A stretch of 8,552 nt of DNA from Betaproteobacteria bacterium TMED156 (GTDB taxonomy: Bacteria; Pseudomonadota; Gammaproteobacteria; Burkholderiales; Burkholderiaceae_A), in the NCBI GenBank assembly GCA_002171155.1, contig NHHF01000095.1, positions 2,546 through 11,097 on the forward strand, in the 5' to 3' direction. The notes under the pieces were generated by a model. It saw nothing but the letters and a program-made list of their open reading frames with translations. It ran no database searches and had not been told where the DNA came from. Positions 5,423 through 8,552 of the stretch are shown piece after piece. How positions within the stretch are numbered: the first letter of the stretch is position 1; each line of letters begins with the position of its first letter. Made by a program: the position numbers and the translations under genes.

Positions 5423-6006
5423 TGAAAAGTTTATATAATTTTATTGTAAAACCTTTAACTACAAGGTATAACAATAAAAAACAAATAGGTGATAAAACAC
5501 TTATTATAAATACCACCATAGAAAACCACCGATTTGTGAGCAAGGAGGCAGTTGTTGTTTCGGTGCCAGCTGCTTATAGCTCACGTATAAAAGTTGGTGA
5601 TAAAGTGTATGTTCATCATAATTTATTCAGAAGATGGTATGATCAAAAAGGTAGAGAACGAAACAGCAGTACGTATTTTAAAGATGATTTATATTTTTGT
5701 AACATTTCTCAGATATACATGTACAACGGTAAGTGTAATTTAGATTATTGTTTTGTAAAACCTATTTTAAATAAAGACATTTTAAGTACAGAAAAAGAAC
5801 AACCTAATGTTGGTATAGTTAAATATTCTAATAGTTCTTTAGAAGCTCTTAAAATAACACCTGGAATGCTTGTTACGTTTACACCAAACTCTGAGTTTGA
5901 GTTTGTAATAGATAACGAGCGCTTGTATTGTATGAAATCAAATGATATAGCATTAACTCATGAGCACGAAGGAAACGAGAAAGAATATAATCCGAGCTGG
6001 GCGTAA
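5422..6006 (+). CDS. Tandem GroES-like (co-chaperonin fold) phage protein
   Basis: The product is 194 residues, about twice GroES. Domain 1 (about 5-101) opens FIVKPLTT and contains EAVVVSVP, the barrel strand IKVGDKVYVHHN (56-67) and NISQIYMY. Domain 2 (about 110-182) opens with the parallel CFVKPILN, then GIVKYS, ITPGMLVTFTPN (145-156) and FVIDNERLYCMKSNDIAL (161-178). The last block lines up with the E. coli GroES ending IDNEEVLIMSESDILAI. Paired F-x-V-K-P openings and matching strand order point to an internal duplication. If the fold is right, it may help the host GroEL fold phage proteins, as T4 gp31 does, but a structural role is equally possible. The gene is coupled upstream by TAATG, and its last 47 bases overlap the next gene. 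The conserved-looking end EHEGNEKEYNPSWA lies in that overlap. Confidence 0.65.
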   Translation: MKSLYNFIVKPLTTRYNNKKQIGDKTLIINTTIENHRFVSKEAVVVSVPAAYSSRIKVGDKVYVHHNLFRRWYDQKGRERNSSTYFKDDLYFCNISQIYMYNGKCNLDYCFVKPILNKDILSTEKEQPNVGIVKYSNSSLEALKITPGMLVTFTPNSEFEFVIDNERLYCMKSNDIALTHEHEGNEKEYNPSWA

Positions 6007-6235
6007 AGCAGTAGACGAGTTAATTAAAGTAGCTGAAGAAGAAATAATTACAGAAACAGGTGATGATGACTTAGCAGCTGATCGTTTGAAAAATGCGGCA
6101 GCTACAAAAAAGCTTTGTATAATGGATGCTTTTGAAATATTACAAAGAGTAGAAGAAGAAGAAAATATTCTTAATAGTAATGATAATAAAAGTTCTAGAT
6201 CATTTAAAGGCTTTGCAGAAGGGAGAAGTAAATGA
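5960..6235 (+). CDS. Small acidic helical protein before the terminase, candidate small terminase subunit
   Basis: The product is 91 residues and mainly alpha-helical. It has a basic start (MSTKETRKNIIRAGRKAVDE), a central acidic helix with EEEIITETGDDDLAADRLKN, the segment AAATKKLCIMDAFEILQRVE, and a polar tail ending FKGFAEGRSK. It overlaps the previous gene by 47 bases in another frame and the large terminase start by ATGA (6232-6235). Small terminase genes usually lie at exactly this position and recognise the packaging site. However, the protein is short for that family and I see no helix-turn-helix, so the assignment rests on location. The ATG at 5960 is preferred because the next in-frame ATG is not until 6122 (residue 55), which would remove most of the protein. 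Confidence 0.6.
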   Translation: MSTKETRKNIIRAGRKAVDELIKVAEEEIITETGDDDLAADRLKNAAATKKLCIMDAFEILQRVEEEENILNSNDNKSSRSFKGFAEGRSK

Positions 6236-8454
6236 GTTACGAGCAAACGTTAGTTAAAGAATTAAAAGATGTAGTAAATCCTAAAATACTTAAAAAGCAA
6301 AATAGGTATAAGAAATGGGACTATGGATACAATATAGAATATGACTTTGTAGTAATTAGCAAAACAGGTAAAATTGGGCAGATCATTGAAATACAAAATC
6401 TCAGAATTGCTTTACCAGCAATCGATGAACCGTATAAACGAAGCGAAAAAAAAGAGGAACAACGCTGGCAACAGTTTGAGTATCCGAAAGAATTACAAAG
6501 AATTAAAACCAGGTTTGACTGGGAGGAATATCCTGTAAGTTTTAAAGAAAAATGGTATGATTACATTGATAAAGAATTTACCCGTAGAGAAGAAGGTTTT
6601 AGTTTCTACAATAGTGGCAGTCCTGTATATATTACTGGTACTCATTACATGTACTTGCAATGGTCAAAAATTGACATTGGAGCACCTGAATATAGAGACT
6701 CAAACAGACTCTTCTTTATATTTTGGGAAGCATGTAAAGCAGATACAAGATGTTACGGAATGTGCTACCTTAAAAACAGACGATCTGGATTCTCTTTTAT
6801 GTCAAGCGCAGAACTTGTCAATCAAGCTACAATATCTTCCGACGCTAGATTCGGTATACTTTCCAAGTCTGGTGCAGATGCCAAAAAAATGTTTACAGAT
6901 AAAGTTGTCCCCATATCAGTTAACTACCCGTTCTTTTTTAAACCGATTCAAGATGGTATGGACAGGCCAAAGACTGAGTTGGCATATAGAGTACCGGCTT
7001 CAAAACTTACTAGGAGAAAACTAGAAACGAATGAACAACTCGTAGATCTTGATGGTTTAGATACTACGATTGATTGGAAGAACACAGGAGACAACTCTTA
7101 TGATGGTGAGAAATTAAAAATTTTAGCTCATGATGAAAGTGGTAAGTGGGAAAGACCTGACAATATATTAAACAATTGGAGAGTTACAAAAACTACATTA
7201 AGATTAGGATCAAGAATTGTAGGTAAATGTATGATGGGCTCAACATCAAATGCGTTAGACAAAGGTGGAGAAAACTTTAGAAAATTATACGATAATTCAA
7301 ACGTTACAAAACGAAATAAAAACGGACAAACAACTTCTGGGCTCTATAGCTTGTTCATACCTATGGAGTGGAACTACGAAGGATTCATGGATACTTTCGG
7401 ATTACCTATCTTCACTTCACCAAAAAGTCCTATCAAAACAATTGATAATAACACAATTACAACAGGAGTTATCCAACACTGGGAAAACGAAGTTGAAGGT
7501 TTAAAGCATGATCAAGACGCGTTAAACGAATATTATAGACAGTTTCCAAGAACTGAAAAGCACGCATTTAGAGATGAGACTAAGCAAAGTCTTTTTAATC
7601 TTACTAAGATATATCAACAAATAGATTATAACGAAGAAATTAACAATAGAGCATCAACTACTCAAGGGTCTTTTATGTGGGTTAACGGTATAAAAGATAC
7701 ACAAGTTGTTTTTATGCCTAACGCTAAAGGTAGGTTCTTAGTTTCATGGGTTCCTGATAGAGGTTTACAAAACAGAGTAATATTAAAAAATGGAGTTAAA
7801 TATCCAGGTAATGAACATTTAGGAGCTTTTGGTTGTGATAGTTACGATATTTCTGGAACAGTTGATGGTAAAGGTAGTAAAGGAGCTTTACATGGATTGA
7901 CTAAATTTAGTATGGAAGATGCTCCAGCTAATCAATTTTTTTTAGAGTATGTTGCTAGACCTGAAACTGCAGAACTGTTTTTTGAAGACGTACTTATGGC
8001 TTTAGTTTTTTATGGTATGCCAATATTAGCTGAAAACAATAAACCAAGATTGCTTTATTATTTAAAGCGAAGAGGTTACAGAGGTTTCAGTATGAACAGA
8101 CCCGATAAGTTGAGAAATAAATTATCAACAACTGAAAGAGAAATAGGTGGTATTCCAAACTCTAGCGAAGACATTAAGCAAGCGCACGCTGCTGCTATTG
8201 AATATTACATAGAAAATCATGTAGGAGAAAAAAATGGTAGTTATGGAAACATGTATTTTCAAAAGACATTAGAAGATTGGAGTCAATTTAATATAAACAA
8301 TAGAACTAAATACGATGCTTCAATAAGTTCTGGTTTAGCAATTATGGCTTGCAACAAAAATAAATATAGACCTGTGCCTCTTGTGCAGAAAAATAACATT
8401 AACCTTGGTATACGCAGGTATAACAACGAAGGATATATTTCACAAATAATATAA
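6232..8454 (+). CDS. terL: Terminase large subunit (packaging ATPase and nuclease)
   Basis: The 740-residue product is the motor that pumps phage DNA into the prohead and cuts it. About 130 residues precede the ATPase domain. GTHYMYLQWSKID (136-148) is a block typical of the adenine-side region. The P-loop position is taken by KNRRSGFSFMSSAE (181-194), a variant lacking the canonical GKS/T. KILAHDE (296-302) is the Walker B with catalytic E302, and MMGSTSN (334-340) is the coupling motif. The C-terminal RNase H-like nuclease shows FGCDSYD (D536), PILAENN (E601) and KYDASISSG (D695) as likely metal-binding acids. Length exceeds the usual 450-600 residues but fits large Bacteroidota phage terminases. 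AAGGGAG upstream is a reasonable ribosome binding site, and the start overlaps the preceding stop. The call is very secure as a family; exact catalytic residues are inferred. Confidence 0.94.
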   Translation: MSYEQTLVKELKDVVNPKILKKQNRYKKWDYGYNIEYDFVVISKTGKIGQIIEIQNLRIALPAIDEPYKRSEKKEEQRWQQFEYPKELQRIKTRFDWEEYPVSFKEKWYDYIDKEFTRREEGFSFYNSGSPVYITGTHYMYLQWSKIDIGAPEYRDSNRLFFIFWEACKADTRCYGMCYLKNRRSGFSFMSSAELVNQATISSDARFGILSKSGADAKKMFTDKVVPISVNYPFFFKPIQDGMDRPKTELAYRVPASKLTRRKLETNEQLVDLDGLDTTIDWKNTGDNSYDGEKLKILAHDESGKWERPDNILNNWRVTKTTLRLGSRIVGKCMMGSTSNALDKGGENFRKLYDNSNVTKRNKNGQTTSGLYSLFIPMEWNYEGFMDTFGLPIFTSPKSPIKTIDNNTITTGVIQHWENEVEGLKHDQDALNEYYRQFPRTEKHAFRDETKQSLFNLTKIYQQIDYNEEINNRASTTQGSFMWVNGIKDTQVVFMPNAKGRFLVSWVPDRGLQNRVILKNGVKYPGNEHLGAFGCDSYDISGTVDGKGSKGALHGLTKFSMEDAPANQFFLEYVARPETAELFFEDVLMALVFYGMPILAENNKPRLLYYLKRRGYRGFSMNRPDKLRNKLSTTEREIGGIPNSSEDIKQAHAAAIEYYIENHVGEKNGSYGNMYFQKTLEDWSQFNINNRTKYDASISSGLAIMACNKNKYRPVPLVQKNNINLGIRRYNNEGYISQII

Positions 8455-8457
8455 TAA

Positions 8458-8552
8458 ATGAAGATTAACAATACTTATAGTTCATTTCCAGATCAGGTAG
8501 TATCTGATGAGGTTAAGCAGAGCATGGAGTATGGCAAGCAGGTTGCTATGGC
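8458..8552 (+). CDS. Probable portal protein, N-terminal start only (3' truncated)
   Basis: This open frame starts three bases after the terminase stop and runs off the right edge after 31 codons (MKINNTYSSFPDQVVSDEVK, then QSMEYGKQVAM). The segment SFPDQVVSDEVK followed by a YGKQVA helix resembles portal protein starts I associate with marine and flavobacterial phages. Portal genes also commonly follow the large terminase. Too little is present to see the portal core, so position carries much of the weight. The leader, ATAATAA, has no Shine-Dalgarno sequence. Confidence 0.65.
   Translation, partial: MKINNTYSSFPDQVVSDEVKQSMEYGKQVAM

Noticed and set aside
5953..6246. Reverse-strand open frame of 97 codons opposite the pre-terminase gene.
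   Set aside because: Ser/Leu-rich antisense of a charged helical gene, spanning two gene borders and with no recognisable domain.
6557..7024. A 155-codon open frame inside the terminase gene, with a hydrophobic start and a cysteine pair resembling a lipoprotein signal (LLVLITCTCNGQ).
   Set aside because: It lies wholly within the ATPase-coding part of the large terminase, whose motifs are clear. It has no ribosome binding site, and its later part has no recognisable domain. An embedded lipoprotein is known for Rz1 inside Rz, but not expected inside a terminase; chance is the simpler reading.
7936..7943. Run of eight T bases in the terminase gene, and a run of eight A bases near 6446-6453, as possible slippage or frameshift sites.
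   Set aside because: The terminase frame continues intact through both runs to the nuclease motifs, and no alternative-frame extension of interest follows.

Overview
The window is a gene-packed, AT-rich (roughly one third G+C by eye) piece of a tailed double-stranded DNA phage, or possibly a prophage. Eighteen genes lie on the + strand, sixteen complete and one cut at each edge. They abut or overlap: ATGA and TAATG junctions are frequent, and the longest gap is 42 bases. No tRNA, rRNA, IS element, CRISPR array or integrase is seen. Most start codons follow A/T-rich leaders without a clear Shine-Dalgarno sequence. With the protein families recognised, this suggests a marine phage, most plausibly of a flavobacterium or other Bacteroidota host. 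An AT-rich alphaproteobacterial host such as SAR11 cannot be excluded from the sequence alone.

Layout. Positions 1-342 hold the end of an unknown gene, a small intergenic dyad and a 56-residue unknown protein. Positions 339-1298 form a lysis cluster: a small single-pass membrane protein, a T7-lysozyme-type zinc amidase with all expected catalytic residues, and a membrane-anchored coiled-coil protein that looks like an inner-membrane spanin. Positions 1298-3154 hold a very basic small protein resembling the DUF6321 family, a small helical protein, and a 457-residue hydrophilic protein with an HEKQH metalloprotease-like motif and a dockerin-type calcium loop. A 3TM-family holin follows (3157-3606).

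Positions 3608-4929 appear to encode host-facing virion parts: a protein with the signature of the gene-transfer-agent spike base family split by a glycine-rich beta-repeat insertion, a 53-residue protein, and a probable tail fibre or receptor-binding protein. Positions 4954-6006 hold two small conserved-looking phage proteins and a 194-residue protein that reads as two tandem GroES-like domains. The end of the window is the packaging module: a small acidic helical protein (candidate small terminase), the 740-residue large terminase and the start of a probable portal gene.

Together these genes cover DNA packaging, virion assembly or folding, host contact and lysis, as expected of a late operon. 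The points most worth a second look are the tandem GroES-like protein, the HEKQH/calcium-loop protein, the split spike-base protein, the 47-base gene overlap ahead of the terminase, the non-canonical P-loop of the terminase, and the three membrane proteins around the amidase.
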